NCBI GenBank assembly: GCA_023248635.1
Contig: JAHFED010000017.1
Coordinates: forward strand, 1-64,000
Direction: 5' to 3'
DNA length: 64,000 bases
DNA from: Myxococcales bacterium
GTDB lineage: Bacteria > Myxococcota > UBA727 > VGSZ01
In this document: positions 1 through 8,786 of the stretch, one piece after another
Layout: each line of letters starts with the position of its first letter
Position numbering within the stretch: the stretch's first letter is position 1
Program-made: the position numbers and the translations under genes
The notes under the pieces: generated by a model
What the model was told of the DNA's origin: nothing
Database searches by the model: none
What the model saw: the letters and a program-made list of their open reading frames with translations, nothing else

Positions 1-510
1 GTCGCCCACGTGCAGCATCTCTTTGACGTCGACACCGAGGCGGTGGGCCGCTCGCTCGAACAAAGCGGCGGCAGGCTTGAGCACCCCTTCGTCGTCGGCC
101 GACACCAGAGCGCCCCAGGGGAGATCCAGTAGGCCCAGAGCGGCAAGCTTGGCCGAGATGCCGCCGCGATCGCTGATGAGAGCGATGGCGAGCCCCGCGT
201 CGACGAGCCCCTGCAGCATCTCCCGCGCGCCGGCCCGCGGCCCCACCCGCGCCAACACCCCCACCAGGCGCACCTGAAAAAGCTCGTGCAGCAGAGCTTG
301 GGTCGACGTCGCGTCCCGCTCGAGGCGCTCGGCGGCGATGCGGGCTTCCTCGCGCAAGAGGGCGCCGCCATCTTTGAAGGTCTGTCCGCGCAGCTCTTCG
401 CGCACCCGTCGTCCAACCCGCAGCGTGCGCCAACGGGGGAAGGTCGCCCACAACATGCGCAGCCGCGTGCTCTCGAGATCGTAGAGGGTGCCGTCGAGAT
501 CGAAGCTCAC
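1..510 (-). CDS. HAD-family hydrolase, C-terminus cut by window edge
   Basis: Haloacid-dehalogenase-like phosphatase, reading on the minus strand off the left edge, so only the N-terminal ~170 residues are present. The protein opens with the nucleophile motif SFDLDGTLYD (the two Asp of DxDGT). The second motif is a hydrophobic strand ending LISDRGG, and the visible end ...LKPAAALFERAAHRLGV..MLHVGD carries motif III (Lys) and the start of the GD motif IV. A helical cap lies between. This is the phosphoglycolate phosphatase-like subclass; the substrate cannot be inferred. GTG at 510 is the best start because it sits just before the first strand and no ATG lies upstream in frame. It lies 86 nt downstream of the GH3-like gene on the same strand and may be cotranscribed with it. 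Confidence 0.85.
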   Translation of the reverse strand, partial: MSFDLDGTLYDLESTRLRMLWATFPRWRTLRVGRRVREELRGQTFKDGGALLREEARIAAERLERDATSTQALLHELFQVRLVGVLARVGPRAGAREMLQGLVDAGLAIALISDRGGISAKLAALGLLDLPWGALVSADDEGVLKPAAALFERAAHRLGVDVKEMLHVGD

Positions 511-596
511 GGCGCGCAGGGCGGGTCCTCTGTGACTGCTGGCTTCCCGCGTCAGTGAGGAGCAGCCCGCAGCGTCCGTGTGGACCGCGCGCAGGC

Positions 597-2291
597 TCAC
601 GCGGGGGATCGTCGGCAAGGGAGGCCAGCGACGACGTCGTCGGCGACGCCCAGATCGACCAGCAAGCCGCCGTCTTTGGAGAGCAAGGGCAACTTCACGT
701 GCGCATCGGGAGCCCCGCGCTCGACCCGCTCCTTGCGCGCCCGCCAGAAAGACCCGGTGGCGACGACGACGACGACGACGGCGGCCAGGCGCAGACTCTT
801 GCGTTTGGCGTCGTACTCCTCGTTGGCGGCGCACAAGCCGGCGTCGAAGGCCGCGGCGTCGAGGGCACCTTCGACGGCGGCGACGTAGCCCGGCGGTCCT
901 TGGTCTCGGTACAGCGGTGCCAGGCAGAGTCCCGCGCCGCCAAAACCCACCGACGCCAAGGCCTGGGCGATGTGCGCTTCGCCCAGCTTCTCACCGGTGA
1001 TCGACGTCATCGTTCCTTCCTTGTGGCGAAAGACGGCCAGGGGAGCGTTGCCTTCTTTGCCGGTGATCTCCACGACGTCGTGCATGCGATAGCGATAGAG
1101 CCCCGCCGACGTCGTCACCACCACGGCGTAGCGCTGGCCCACCTGCGCCTCATCGAGAAACAAGGTCTTGCCGCCGTCATCGCAACCCTCGGGCAAGAGC
1201 TCGATCAAATGGCCGTGGGGCAAGAGCAGGCTGGCGGCGCCGTCGGCGGACAAAGGGGCGCCGAAGCAGCCCTCCGAGGCCGCGTAGCCGTAGTCCAACA
1301 CCGGCTGGGGGCCCCACGAAGGCAGGAGGCGTTGCAGCCACCACGACGACGTCCCCCCCTTCCAGGTAACGAGACCGCAGAGCGCGGGAAAGGCATCTTG
1401 CATGCGGGCCCGGCCGTGCTTCATTGCGCTCTCGCGCAGGCGCCGCGCCGCCGCCGCATCTTTGCGCCACGGCACCGACGCTGGGCCAGGGCCGAGATCG
1501 ACGTCGACGGCGCCGCTGTCCAGGGAGCGGGCCAACTCTTCGGCTTGGTCGGCCAACACTTCGGCAAAGAGGTGCAGAGTGGAGGGGTTCACCGCCGAGG
1601 CCACCGTGATGCGCTCTTGCAACGCGGCGCGCAGCGCGAGTCGATAGCGGGTGGCGAAATCCCCGACGTCAAAGACGCTCGAGGGGACGGCGTCGAAGAC
1701 GTTGTCGCCGTCGAAGCCACCCAGAGCGACGGTGATCGAACCTGCTTCTGCCCGGGGCGAGAGGCGCTCGGTGCGGGGCGAGCGCATCGACAAACGCTTG
1801 CCGCGTACGAGCCCAGGCAGGCACTGCAGCATCGAGCGGTAGAGCAGCCGGTTGGCGTGGCGGCACTCAGCGACGAAGGCCGAGGTCACGGGGATCAGCT
1901 TGCGGCGCCCCGTCGTCCCCGACGTCGTCGCGTAGTAGATGGGGTCTTCGTCGACGAGCACGCCGGTCTCACCCTGCACCATGCGCTCGACCAAGGGACC
2001 GACCTCGTCCCAATCGCACAGCGGCACCTTCGAGCGCCAATCGTGCAGGCTGCCAATGCCAGCAAAGCCGAGGGCCCTGCCGCGCTCGGTGCTGGCGTTG
2101 CGCCCGACGATGTCGAGAAGCCGTCGTGTCTGGGCCGCCCGGGGATCGGCGCAGGCCGCGGCCACCTGACGGGACGTGCGTGAAAAGGCCCAGCGGCCGA
2201 GGGAGCGGATGCCATCGTCAGAGCAACGCGAAACGACGCCTTTGACAAGGCCGGCCAACATCACCGCGTTCTGAGCGGCCGCTCTTTGCAA
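597..2291 (-). CDS. GH3-family acyl-adenylating (acyl-acid amido synthetase-like) enzyme
   Basis: 564-residue member of the GH3 superfamily, the adenylate-forming fold first known from plant auxin/jasmonate-amino acid synthetases and also found in bacteria. The ATP/AMP-binding signature ATTSGTTGRRKLIPVT is at residues 121-136, and a second core motif LDYGYAASEG lies in the middle. YRYRMHDVVEITG and RHKEGTMTSITGEKL match the conserved C-terminal adenylation motifs. A run of six Val (LAAVVVVVVATG) near residue 510 comes from a GTC trinucleotide tract. Family knowledge predicts ATP-dependent activation of a carboxylic acid and possibly amide formation with an amino acid; the acid is unknown. Length (~560) is normal for the family. 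The gene precedes the HAD phosphatase and follows the lipoprotein by 81 nt, all on the minus strand. Confidence 0.9.
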   Translation of the reverse strand: MQRAAAQNAVMLAGLVKGVVSRCSDDGIRSLGRWAFSRTSRQVAAACADPRAAQTRRLLDIVGRNASTERGRALGFAGIGSLHDWRSKVPLCDWDEVGPLVERMVQGETGVLVDEDPIYYATTSGTTGRRKLIPVTSAFVAECRHANRLLYRSMLQCLPGLVRGKRLSMRSPRTERLSPRAEAGSITVALGGFDGDNVFDAVPSSVFDVGDFATRYRLALRAALQERITVASAVNPSTLHLFAEVLADQAEELARSLDSGAVDVDLGPGPASVPWRKDAAAARRLRESAMKHGRARMQDAFPALCGLVTWKGGTSSWWLQRLLPSWGPQPVLDYGYAASEGCFGAPLSADGAASLLLPHGHLIELLPEGCDDGGKTLFLDEAQVGQRYAVVVTTSAGLYRYRMHDVVEITGKEGNAPLAVFRHKEGTMTSITGEKLGEAHIAQALASVGFGGAGLCLAPLYRDQGPPGYVAAVEGALDAAAFDAGLCAANEEYDAKRKSLRLAAVVVVVVATGSFWRARKERVERGAPDAHVKLPLLSKDGGLLVDLGVADDVVAGLPCRRSPA

Positions 2292-2372
2292 AGAAAGGGG
2301 GCAAAGAGCACTGGCTGGCAGCTTCGGACCCCGCGCGTCGGCGTCGAGAGGCCCGAAGCGCCCAGCCGAGGC

Positions 2373-2942
2373 TCAGCGGTCGAGGTCGTCGGCTTTGGGC
2401 ATGCCCCTCATCGCTTCGTCCGGCATCGGCGGCACAGCGCTGGGCGTGGCGGGCGCAGGCGACGTGCTCGAGGGCGGCATCTTGCGGGCGGGCTGCTCCT
2501 TCACCGAGAAGCGCTGCAGGCTGGTGTCGCCGCCGGTGACGGTGATTTCGACGGTGTAGGCACCAGGCTTGAGGCCCTCGGATTTGCTCAAGGCGAAGTG
2601 GGTGCGGTTGGTGCCGCCGTGCTCGACGGCGAAGACGTCCTTCTGAACGACGACGCCGGCAGAGTCCTTCCAGGTGGCCACCACGGTGGCGCCGGGCACC
2701 AATCCCTTCAAGTCCACCGAGGCATACACGGTGTCCATCGGTCGGAAGCTCTTGGTTTTGTCGAGGATGGCGCCGTAGACGTCGACGCTGCGACCCATGT
2801 CGACGTCACGAATGTCGGCCTTGCGAGGGTCGGCGGTTTCAGCGGCGCGGGCTGTCTCTTTGGAGCGGGACTCCTGGTAGTTCCGACACCCGGCCAGCGC
2901 CCCGAGCACGACGAGACCTGTCACAATTGTTCTGCTGTGCAT
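2373..2942 (-). CDS. Lipoprotein, secreted, function unknown
   Basis: 189-residue protein with a clear lipoprotein signal: MHSRT, a hydrophobic stretch, then lipobox LAGC at residues 15-18. The mature part begins with a charged linker. It continues into an Ig-like beta-rich domain (about residues 48-145: VDVYGAILDKTKSF, VVATWKDSAG, LKPGAYTVEITVTG) that looks like a ligand-binding or adhesive sandwich, and ends in a Pro/Ser/Ala-rich tail. The ATG is preceded by GGAGG five bases upstream. Nothing identifies a substrate. It probably sits in the outer or inner membrane facing the periplasm. Confidence 0.8.
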   Translation of the reverse strand: MHSRTIVTGLVVLGALAGCRNYQESRSKETARAAETADPRKADIRDVDMGRSVDVYGAILDKTKSFRPMDTVYASVDLKGLVPGATVVATWKDSAGVVVQKDVFAVEHGGTNRTHFALSKSEGLKPGAYTVEITVTGGDTSLQRFSVKEQPARKMPPSSTSPAPATPSAVPPMPDEAMRGMPKADDLDR

Positions 2943-3017
2943 GACGACCTCCAGTTCTTCCTCCAGGGTCCTAACGGCGCGGCGGCGCCCCGGCAGGTCG
3001 CAACCGACCCGTGGTCG

Positions 3018-3728
3018 CTATCGTTTGACGCGCGCCCCGTCGACGAAGGCCGCGAAGGTGGGCGGCAGACCCGTGTCGAAGCGCAGCAGGGCGGCGGTCC
3101 GGGGATGGGGGAAGGCAAGGAGCTGGGCGTGCAGGCCGAGCCGTCGATCGTCCCAGCGACGGTGCAGGGCAACACCGCCGTAGCGATCGTCGCCGAGGAT
3201 CGGATGCCCCCGCTCGCGCAGGTGCACGCGAATCTGGTTGCGCTTCCCGGTCTGCAGCACCACCGACAAGAGCGTGGCGGAGTCGACCCGCTGAAGCACG
3301 CGAAAGAGCGTGATCGCTTCTTCGCCGGCGTCGGTGCCCGAGGAGCGCCGGGTGAGCGAGCGCGCATCGGTGACCAGACGAGAGCCGATGGTGCCCTCGT
3401 CGTCGATGACGATGCCGGCGACGACGGCGGCGTAGCTGCGCTGGTGTTCGCTCCAGCGTTCGCACAGTCGGTCGCGCGCGCGCGGGCTCTTGCCAAAGAC
3501 CACGAGCCCCGAGGTCTCCCGATCGAGGCGATGCACGATGAAGGCCTCCTTGGTGATGCGCGGGCTGCGCGAGAGGTAACGCGACACTTCGTCGACGAGG
3601 GTGAAGCGCTCTCGGCGCGGCGTCGGGACCGTCAACACCCCGGCGGCTTTGTCGACGACGACGACGTCTTCGTCTTCGAAAACGAGCTGGAAGGCCCGAC
3701 TCTGGTGGCGGCCGCCGCTCGGGCTCAT
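3018..3728 (-). CDS. RluA-family RNA pseudouridine synthase
   Basis: Pseudouridine synthase of the RluA family. The catalytic motif HRLDRETSG is at residues 66-74 (nucleophile Asp69), preceded by the family start VFEDEDVVVVDKAAG and followed by LQTGKRNQIRVHL and GHPILGDDRYGG. There is no N-terminal S4 domain, as in RluA itself rather than RluC/D. It isomerises specific uridines in rRNA or tRNA; the target cannot be assigned. The frame is open to an ATG at 3803, but that start would run into the erpA promoter and adds 25 non-conserved residues, so the ATG at 3728 is preferred. A second, S4-containing paralog lies at 60.3 kb. Confidence 0.88.
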   Translation of the reverse strand: MSPSGGRHQSRAFQLVFEDEDVVVVDKAAGVLTVPTPRRERFTLVDEVSRYLSRSPRITKEAFIVHRLDRETSGLVVFGKSPRARDRLCERWSEHQRSYAAVVAGIVIDDEGTIGSRLVTDARSLTRRSSGTDAGEEAITLFRVLQRVDSATLLSVVLQTGKRNQIRVHLRERGHPILGDDRYGGVALHRRWDDRRLGLHAQLLAFPHPRTAALLRFDTGLPPTFAAFVDGARVKR

Positions 3729-3794
3729 CCAGCGGTCTACCGTGCCTGCGCACCGCCACGAAGGGAGTTCCGCGTCCCGAGGAGGGCCCAAGGC

Positions 3795-3822
3795 TTGACG
3801 CAATCGCCGTCGTCGTTACTCT
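3795..3822 (+). promoter_or_regulatory. Probable sigma-70-type promoter of erpA
   Basis: TTGACG (3795-3800) and TACTCT (3817-3822) are separated by 16 nt. The -10 ends 20 nt before the erpA start, whose Shine-Dalgarno GGAGG is at 3833-3837. It lies in the divergent gap between the pseudouridine synthase and erpA. The -35 is strong and the -10 is weak; the call rests on position and pattern only. Confidence 0.4.
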
Positions 3823-3842
3823 GTAGCGAGTTGGAGGTTTTC

Positions 3843-4259
3843 ATGTCCGAGACCGTTTCCCTCACGCCCTTCGCCGCACCCTCAGCCCCCCCCGCGGGTT
3901 TTCCAGGCGAGCTGGTGGCCCTCGAGGAGTTTCCGCTCCTGTTCACGGCCAAGGCGATCGACATGGTCCGCAGCGCCCTCGAAGAGACCCACGGCGAAGA
4001 CGGCGACTACCTCCGTGTCGGCGTGAAAGGCGGCGGCTGCTCCGGCTTTCAATACAGCCTCAACTTCACCGACGAGGTCGACGACGAAGACCAGATGGTC
4101 GTCGTGCAGGGCGTCAAGATCGTGACCGACGCGTTTTCGGCGAGCTACCTCAAGGGCACTGAGCTCGATTACGTCGAGACCCTGCAAGGTGCTGGCTTCA
4201 AGTTCGTCAACCCCAACGCCAAGCGTACCTGCGGCTGCGGCTCCTCTTTCTCGGCGTAG
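3843..4259 (+). CDS. erpA: ErpA/IscA-type (HesB) iron-sulfur cluster insertion protein
   Basis: 138-residue A-type Fe-S carrier. The three cluster-binding cysteines are present: Cys66 in GGCSGFQY, and Cys130 and Cys132 in TCGCGSSF at the C-terminus. The core (residues 30-138) matches the usual ~107-residue family length; the first ~28 residues are a Pro/Ala-rich extension. It receives a [2Fe-2S] or [4Fe-4S] cluster from a scaffold and passes it to apo-enzymes in the cytoplasm. ATG at 3843 has GGAGG five bases upstream. The gene is monocistronic, with its own promoter-like sequence and an intrinsic terminator. No isc or suf genes are in the window, so ErpA rather than IscA is an inference from the isolated position. 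Confidence 0.9.
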   Translation: MSETVSLTPFAAPSAPPAGFPGELVALEEFPLLFTAKAIDMVRSALEETHGEDGDYLRVGVKGGGCSGFQYSLNFTDEVDDEDQMVVVQGVKIVTDAFSASYLKGTELDYVETLQGAGFKFVNPNAKRTCGCGSSFSA

Positions 4260-4282
4260 CTGCATCGTTGATGCTCTCGAAA

Positions 4283-4308
4283 AGCGCCGCGTTGTCGCGG
4301 CGCTTTTT
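4283..4308 (+). terminator. Rho-independent terminator of erpA
   Basis: Perfect 9-bp stem AGCGCCGCG / CGCGGCGCT with loop TTGT, running into a T5 tract, 23 nt after the erpA stop. Confidence 0.85.
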
Positions 4309-4435
4309 CGTCTCCTCGCTTCGGCAGCGGCACCAGCTGAGCGCGTAGCTCTGCCGGGAGCCTCACTGCCGCTCATTGCCAGCCGAGCGTGCGGAGGCCC
4401 TCGTCTTTCGTCGACGACGACGCTAACGCCGGCAC

Positions 4436-6991
4436 ATGCGTTACAGCCGCGAGACCATCGAGCCTCTCGAGTTGAAGTCCCAGCAGAAGTGGGCGGAGCA
4501 CCACGCCTTTCGCACGCCGACCGACCTCGAGGAGCTCAAGAAGAAGCCGAAGTTCTACGTCCTCGACATGTTCCCCTATCCTTCTGGAGCGGGGCTGCAC
4601 GTTGGACATCCAGAGGGCTACACCGCCACCGACGTCGTCGCTCGCCTCAAGCGCATGCAGGGCTTCTACGTGCTGCACCCCATGGGCTGGGATGCCTTTG
4701 GCCTGCCAGCCGAGCGCGCGGCGGTGCGGGAGAACCTGCACCCTGCATTGATTACGAAGCGCAACACCGACAACTTCAGAAGACAAATCAAGCGGCTTGG
4801 GTTCTCTTACGACTGGGATCGTGAGATCGATACCTCGTCGATTGACTACTACAAGTGGACGCAGTGGATCTTCCTCCAGCTCCACAAGAGGAATCTGGCC
4901 TACCTCGCCGAGGTTCCGGTCAACTGGTGCCCCGCCATGGGGACGGTGTTGGCCAACGAAGAAGTGAAGGACGGCAAATACGTCGAAACTGGTGATCCGG
5001 TCGAACGAAGGCAAATGAAGCAGTGGATGCTGAAGATTCCACTGTATGCTGAAAGATTGCTCGAAGACCTCGACGGCCTCGACTGGCCCGACGGCGTCAA
5101 AGACATGCAGAAGAACTGGATCGGCAAATCCGAGGGCGCCGAAATCGAATTCGTCGTCGACGGTACGGCCAGCCGGTTCACGGTGTTCACCACGCGCCCC
5201 GACACGCTCTTTGGGGCCACCTACGCCGTGCTCGCACCCGAGCACCCCCTCGTTGGCGCCATCACGACGCCCGCGCAGCAGGCCGACGTCGACGTCTATG
5301 TGAAAAAAGCGGGGCAGAAGACCGATTTGGCCCGCACCGATCTGGCCAAGGACAAGACCGGCGCGTTTACGGGCGCCTTCGCCCTCAACCCCGCCAACGG
5401 CGCCAAGATCCCCATCTGGGTCGCCGACTACGTGCTCATGACCTATGGCACCGGCGCAATCATGGCCGTGCCCGGTCACGACGAACGGGATCATGAATTT
5501 GCCCGCGTGATGAAGCTTCCCATCGTACAGGTGGTGAAACAAGACGGCGTCGGCTTCGACATCAACGCCGCCGCCTTCGTTGACGACGGCCTCGCGGTAA
5601 ATTCGGGCTTTCTCGATGGCAAGAACACCGAGGATGCCAAGCGCACGATGAGTGATTGGCTCGAGCAGAAGGGGCAGGGCAAAAAGCGCGTGACCTACAA
5701 GCTGCGCGACTGGCTCTTCTCGCGCCAACGCTATTGGGGCGAGCCCTTCCCCATCCTGCACGCCGACGACGGAGAGATCGTGGCCGTCGACGAAGCTGAG
5801 CTGCCCGTCGCCCTGCCAGCCATCGATGAATACAAGCCCACCGCCGACGGCAAGCCCCCCCTCGGCCGCGCATCGCAGGACTGGCTGCGCGTGCGGCTCA
5901 AAGACGGGCGCATGGCCACCCGCGAGCTCAACACGATGCCCCAGTGGGCTGGCTCCTGCTGGTACTATTTGCGGTATATTGATCCGACCAACGGCAAACA
6001 AGCCTGGGACCGCGATCTCGAGCGGCACTGGATGCCCGTCGACCTCTATGTCGGCGGCGTCGAGCACGCGGTGCTGCACCTGCTTTACGCGCGCTTCTGG
6101 CACAAGGTGCTCTTTGATTGTGGATTGGTGTCGACGAAAGAGCCATTTCAGAAGCTCTTCAATCAGGGCATGATTCTGTCTTATTCTTATCGAGACGACG
6201 CCGGGAGGTACTACCACCCCGCTGACGTCGAGGAGAAAGACGGCGGCTTCGTCGGCAAGGCCACGGGCGTGCACGTGAGCACGCAGATCGAGAAGATGTC
6301 GAAAGGCAAAAACAACGTCGTCGACCCCCTCGATGTCATCGCCGACTACGGCGCCGACGCCCTGCGCCTCTACGAGCTCTTCATGGGACCTCTCGAGCAG
6401 GTCAAGCCCTGGCAAATGGCCGGCGTCGAAGGCGTCTACCGCTTCTTGGCCCGCACTTGGCGCCTGGTCGTCGACGAGGAGAGCGATGGCCTGAGCAAGA
6501 AGGTCTGCGACGCGCCGTCGTCGTCGGAGCCTGCGCTCGAGCGCTTGCTGCACAAGACCATCAAGAAGGTGCTCGAAGACACGACGCATCTGCGCTTCAA
6601 CACCGCCATCGCCCAGATGATGAGCTTCGTGAACGAGGCGACGTCGTCGGCGACGTTGCCGCGCGAGCTGCTGCTCACCTTTTGCCAGGTCCTCTCGCCC
6701 TACGGCAGCCACCTCGCTGAGGAGCTGTGGGAGCGCCTGGGGGGCAAAGGCCTGGTGTGCCAACAGCCCTGGCCCGCGCACGACGAGGCCCTCGTCGTCG
6801 ACGACACCGTCACTTTGGGCGTGCAGGTCAACGGCAAGCGCCGCGCGGAGATCACAGTGGCCAAAGACGCCGCCGACAGCGAGGTGCAAGGGGCCGCGCT
6901 GGCATCGGCCGCGGTGCAGAAGTTCATGGAGGGCAAGCCCGCCAAGAAGGTCATCGTCGTCAAGGGCCGCCTCGTGAACATCGTGGTTTGA
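4436..6991 (+). CDS. leuS: Leucyl-tRNA synthetase
   Basis: 851-residue class I aminoacyl-tRNA synthetase charging tRNA-Leu in the cytoplasm. The HIGH box appears as HVGH (residues 55-58, after [10 protein letters not shown]) and the KMSKS loop as KMSKG (620-624). The CP1 editing insertion (about 225-420) contains [11 protein letters not shown] and the [15 protein letters not shown] motif of the proofreading site. Tail residues [14 protein letters not shown] are typical of bacterial LeuRS. The ATG has no obvious Shine-Dalgarno. The stop TGA shares its A with the ATG of lptE, so the two are translationally coupled. Several stretches (about 4740-5060 and 6110-6210) use AT-ending or rare codons (AGA, ATT, TAT), unlike the rest of the gene. 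Confidence 0.98.
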   Translation: MRYSRETIEPLELKSQQKWAEHHAFRTPTDLEELKKKPKFYVLDMFPYPSGAGLHVGHPEGYTATDVVARLKRMQGFYVLHPMGWDAFGLPAERAAVRENLHPALITKRNTDNFRRQIKRLGFSYDWDREIDTSSIDYYKWTQWIFLQLHKRNLAYLAEVPVNWCPAMGTVLANEEVKDGKYVETGDPVERRQMKQWMLKIPLYAERLLEDLDGLDWPDGVKDMQKNWIGKSEGAEIEFVVDGTASRFTVFTTRPDTLFGATYAVLAPEHPLVGAITTPAQQADVDVYVKKAGQKTDLARTDLAKDKTGAFTGAFALNPANGAKIPIWVADYVLMTYGTGAIMAVPGHDERDHEFARVMKLPIVQVVKQDGVGFDINAAAFVDDGLAVNSGFLDGKNTEDAKRTMSDWLEQKGQGKKRVTYKLRDWLFSRQRYWGEPFPILHADDGEIVAVDEAELPVALPAIDEYKPTADGKPPLGRASQDWLRVRLKDGRMATRELNTMPQWAGSCWYYLRYIDPTNGKQAWDRDLERHWMPVDLYVGGVEHAVLHLLYARFWHKVLFDCGLVSTKEPFQKLFNQGMILSYSYRDDAGRYYHPADVEEKDGGFVGKATGVHVSTQIEKMSKGKNNVVDPLDVIADYGADALRLYELFMGPLEQVKPWQMAGVEGVYRFLARTWRLVVDEESDGLSKKVCDAPSSSEPALERLLHKTIKKVLEDTTHLRFNTAIAQMMSFVNEATSSATLPRELLLTFCQVLSPYGSHLAEELWERLGGKGLVCQQPWPAHDEALVVDDTVTLGVQVNGKRRAEITVAKDAADSEVQGAALASAAVQKFMEGKPAKKVIVVKGRLVNIVV

Positions 6992-7479
6992 TGTTGCGCG
7001 TTGCTCTCCTCTTGCTGAGCGCTGGGACCTTCGCTTGCGCGACGGTGCCCTCGGTCTCGTCGTCGAGCCCGGCCACCGCTCTGTACGTCGCACCCTTCGT
7101 CGATCAGACACCGGGCATGAGGCTCGGGATGGTGATGACAACGACGATGCAGGATCACCTCTACCGGCGGGCCCCAGGGCGCTTCTTGGTGGTCTTCGAC
7201 GACGCCGCCGTCGCCGTCGATGGCACTGTGCTGGGGATCTCTGAGATCAACGCGCCCTTTTCTCAGCCGCGCAAGCACGACGTCATCGTGCGGGCTTCGG
7301 CAGTTCTCGTCGACAAACGCGGTCGGGTGCGCCACCAGACCGGCATCGTCGAGCGCCGCGCGCGTTACGAGCTCAGCGCCGACCAGAGCGAAAACGAGCG
7401 ACGACGCGACGCCGCCCTGGCCATCGCCACCACCATCGTCGGCCGAGCCCTCGTCGACGCCATCCTGCGGGTGCCCTGA
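6991..7479 (+). CDS. lptE: LptE-like LPS-assembly lipoprotein
   Basis: 162-residue lipoprotein: short hydrophobic signal [12 protein letters not shown] ending at lipobox TFAC (Cys16). The mature domain has the LptE pattern: a first strand ALYVAPFVDQT, a helix, then long strands VAVDGTVLGISE and HDVIVRASAVLVDKRG, and a C-terminal helix with RRRDAALAIATTIVGRALVDAIL. LptE plugs the LptD outer-membrane barrel that delivers lipopolysaccharide to the surface. The leuS-lptE order is conserved in many proteobacteria and supports the call. The start overlaps the leuS stop by one base (TGATG). Sequence conservation of LptE is low, so the assignment leans on both pattern and synteny. Confidence 0.75.
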   Translation: MLRVALLLLSAGTFACATVPSVSSSSPATALYVAPFVDQTPGMRLGMVMTTTMQDHLYRRAPGRFLVVFDDAAVAVDGTVLGISEINAPFSQPRKHDVIVRASAVLVDKRGRVRHQTGIVERRARYELSADQSENERRRDAALAIATTIVGRALVDAILRVP

Positions 7480-8745
7480 ATGGCCACGTTTCAGAAACCA
7501 AAGAAGAAGAACCAAACCGGCACGGCCCAAAGGCCGCTCTCCCAACGCGCGCCTTCGCCGCCGTCGACGCCCGAGGCTGAAAAGCCGGCGCCCCGAGCGC
7601 GCCCCCAGGCGAAGAAGCCCCTGACCGCCGCCCAGCGTCGCATCGGCAAGCGCGCGCTCCAGGCCCAGGCCGAAGCGGCGTCGGTCGCCGAGGTGGTGTC
7701 GTCGGCGAAGCCGGTCCCCCAGCGGACCAAGCCAAGCCCGCAGCCGTCGTCGTCGTCGAAGCAGCGGCCGGCGTCGTCGTCGAAGCCGCCGCCGGCCCCC
7801 GTGCCCCCCGCGCCCCTGCGGCCCACGCGCTGCGGCACCGTCGCCCTCGTCGGACGTCCCAACGTCGGCAAGTCGAGCCTGTTGAACGCCATCTTGGGCC
7901 AGAAGATCGCGGCGACGACCCACAAGCCCCAGACCACGCGCCGCGCCTTGCGCGGGGTCTACAGCGACGACGACACCCAGATCGTCTTCGTCGACACGCC
8001 GGGCCTGCACCAGGCCAAGGGCGGCCTCTTCTCCTTCATGCTCGAGGAAGCCAAAGACAGCGCCGCCGACGTCGACGTCTTGGCCTTTCTCGTCGAGGCC
8101 GACGCGCGGGGAACGGGGATCGCACCCGCCGACGTCAGCGCGCTCAAGGCTCTTGAAGGCAAAATATCGGGCAAACCTGCGTTGTTGATTATCAACAAAA
8201 TCGATGTATTGCGGGACAAGGCCAACCTGCTGCCCCTGCTGCAGGCCTGGTCCGCTGAGCACACCTTCACGGCGTTGGTGCCCGTGTCGGCCCACAAGAA
8301 AGACGGACTGGCGGCCTTCGTCGCCGAGATCAGAAAGCACCTCCCCGAGGCACCTTTCTTGTTGCCCAAAGACAGCATCACCGACCAAAGCGAGCGCGAC
8401 ATCGCCGCCGAGCTGATCCGCGAGAAGGTGATGCTCGAGCTGCAGCAGGAGATCCCCTACCGGGCCGCCGTCGTCATCGAGCTCTTTGACGAGAGCCGTC
8501 GGGACGACGAGCGCAAGCCGCTGGTCCACATCGCCGCCAACATCGTCGTCGAGAAGGACTCCCAAAAGGCCATGGTCATCGGCAAGGGTGGACAACGCAT
8601 CAAGGCCATTGGCCAGCGCGCTCGCGCCGAGCTCGAGCACCTGCTCGATTGCCAGGTGCACCTCGAGCTCTTCGCCAAAGTCGAGCCCGGTTGGACAGAG
8701 ACGGCCCAAGGTCTGCGCAAGCTCGGCTACGTGCACTCGACCTGA
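7480..8745 (+). CDS. era: GTPase Era with long basic/Pro-rich N-terminal extension
   Basis: 421 residues; Era is usually ~300. Residues 1-115 form a low-complexity Lys/Pro/Ser/Ala-rich extension. The GTPase follows: P-loop GRPNVGKS (125-132), switch I HKPQTTRR, Walker B DTPG (172-175) and NKID. The C-terminal KH domain is VVEKDSQKAMVIGKGGQRIKAIG (about 355-385), then LDCQVHLELFAKVEPGW. Era binds the 3' end of 16S rRNA and checkpoints 30S assembly. ATG follows the lptE stop with no gap (TGAATG), implying coupling. The extension is encoded in the same GC-rich style; no internal ATG lies before the G-domain, so it is probably translated. Confidence 0.96.
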   Translation: MATFQKPKKKNQTGTAQRPLSQRAPSPPSTPEAEKPAPRARPQAKKPLTAAQRRIGKRALQAQAEAASVAEVVSSAKPVPQRTKPSPQPSSSSKQRPASSSKPPPAPVPPAPLRPTRCGTVALVGRPNVGKSSLLNAILGQKIAATTHKPQTTRRALRGVYSDDDTQIVFVDTPGLHQAKGGLFSFMLEEAKDSAADVDVLAFLVEADARGTGIAPADVSALKALEGKISGKPALLIINKIDVLRDKANLLPLLQAWSAEHTFTALVPVSAHKKDGLAAFVAEIRKHLPEAPFLLPKDSITDQSERDIAAELIREKVMLELQQEIPYRAAVVIELFDESRRDDERKPLVHIAANIVVEKDSQKAMVIGKGGQRIKAIGQRARAELEHLLDCQVHLELFAKVEPGWTETAQGLRKLGYVHST

Positions 8746-8786
8746 GCCCGCAGAGCACCTTCAGCCGAAGACGGGTACCATGCGCC

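Noticed and set aside
555-2183. 542-codon plus-strand open frame opposite the GH3 gene
   Set aside because: Low-complexity translation without family motifs; the opposite frame carries all GH3 motifs. High GC makes long shadow frames common here.
2286-3842. Upstream extension of erpA to a 657-residue frame
   Set aside because: The upstream part is antisense to two other genes; erpA has its own promoter, GGAGG and conserved length from 3843.
4309-4435. T-box or leader peptide controlling leuS
   Set aside because: No run of Leu codons, no T-box sequence and no antiterminator pair; the nearby hairpin is the erpA terminator.
4373-7141. 922-codon minus-strand open frame opposite leuS
   Set aside because: Mirror frame of a certain leuS gene; no signal, motif or ribosome site of its own.
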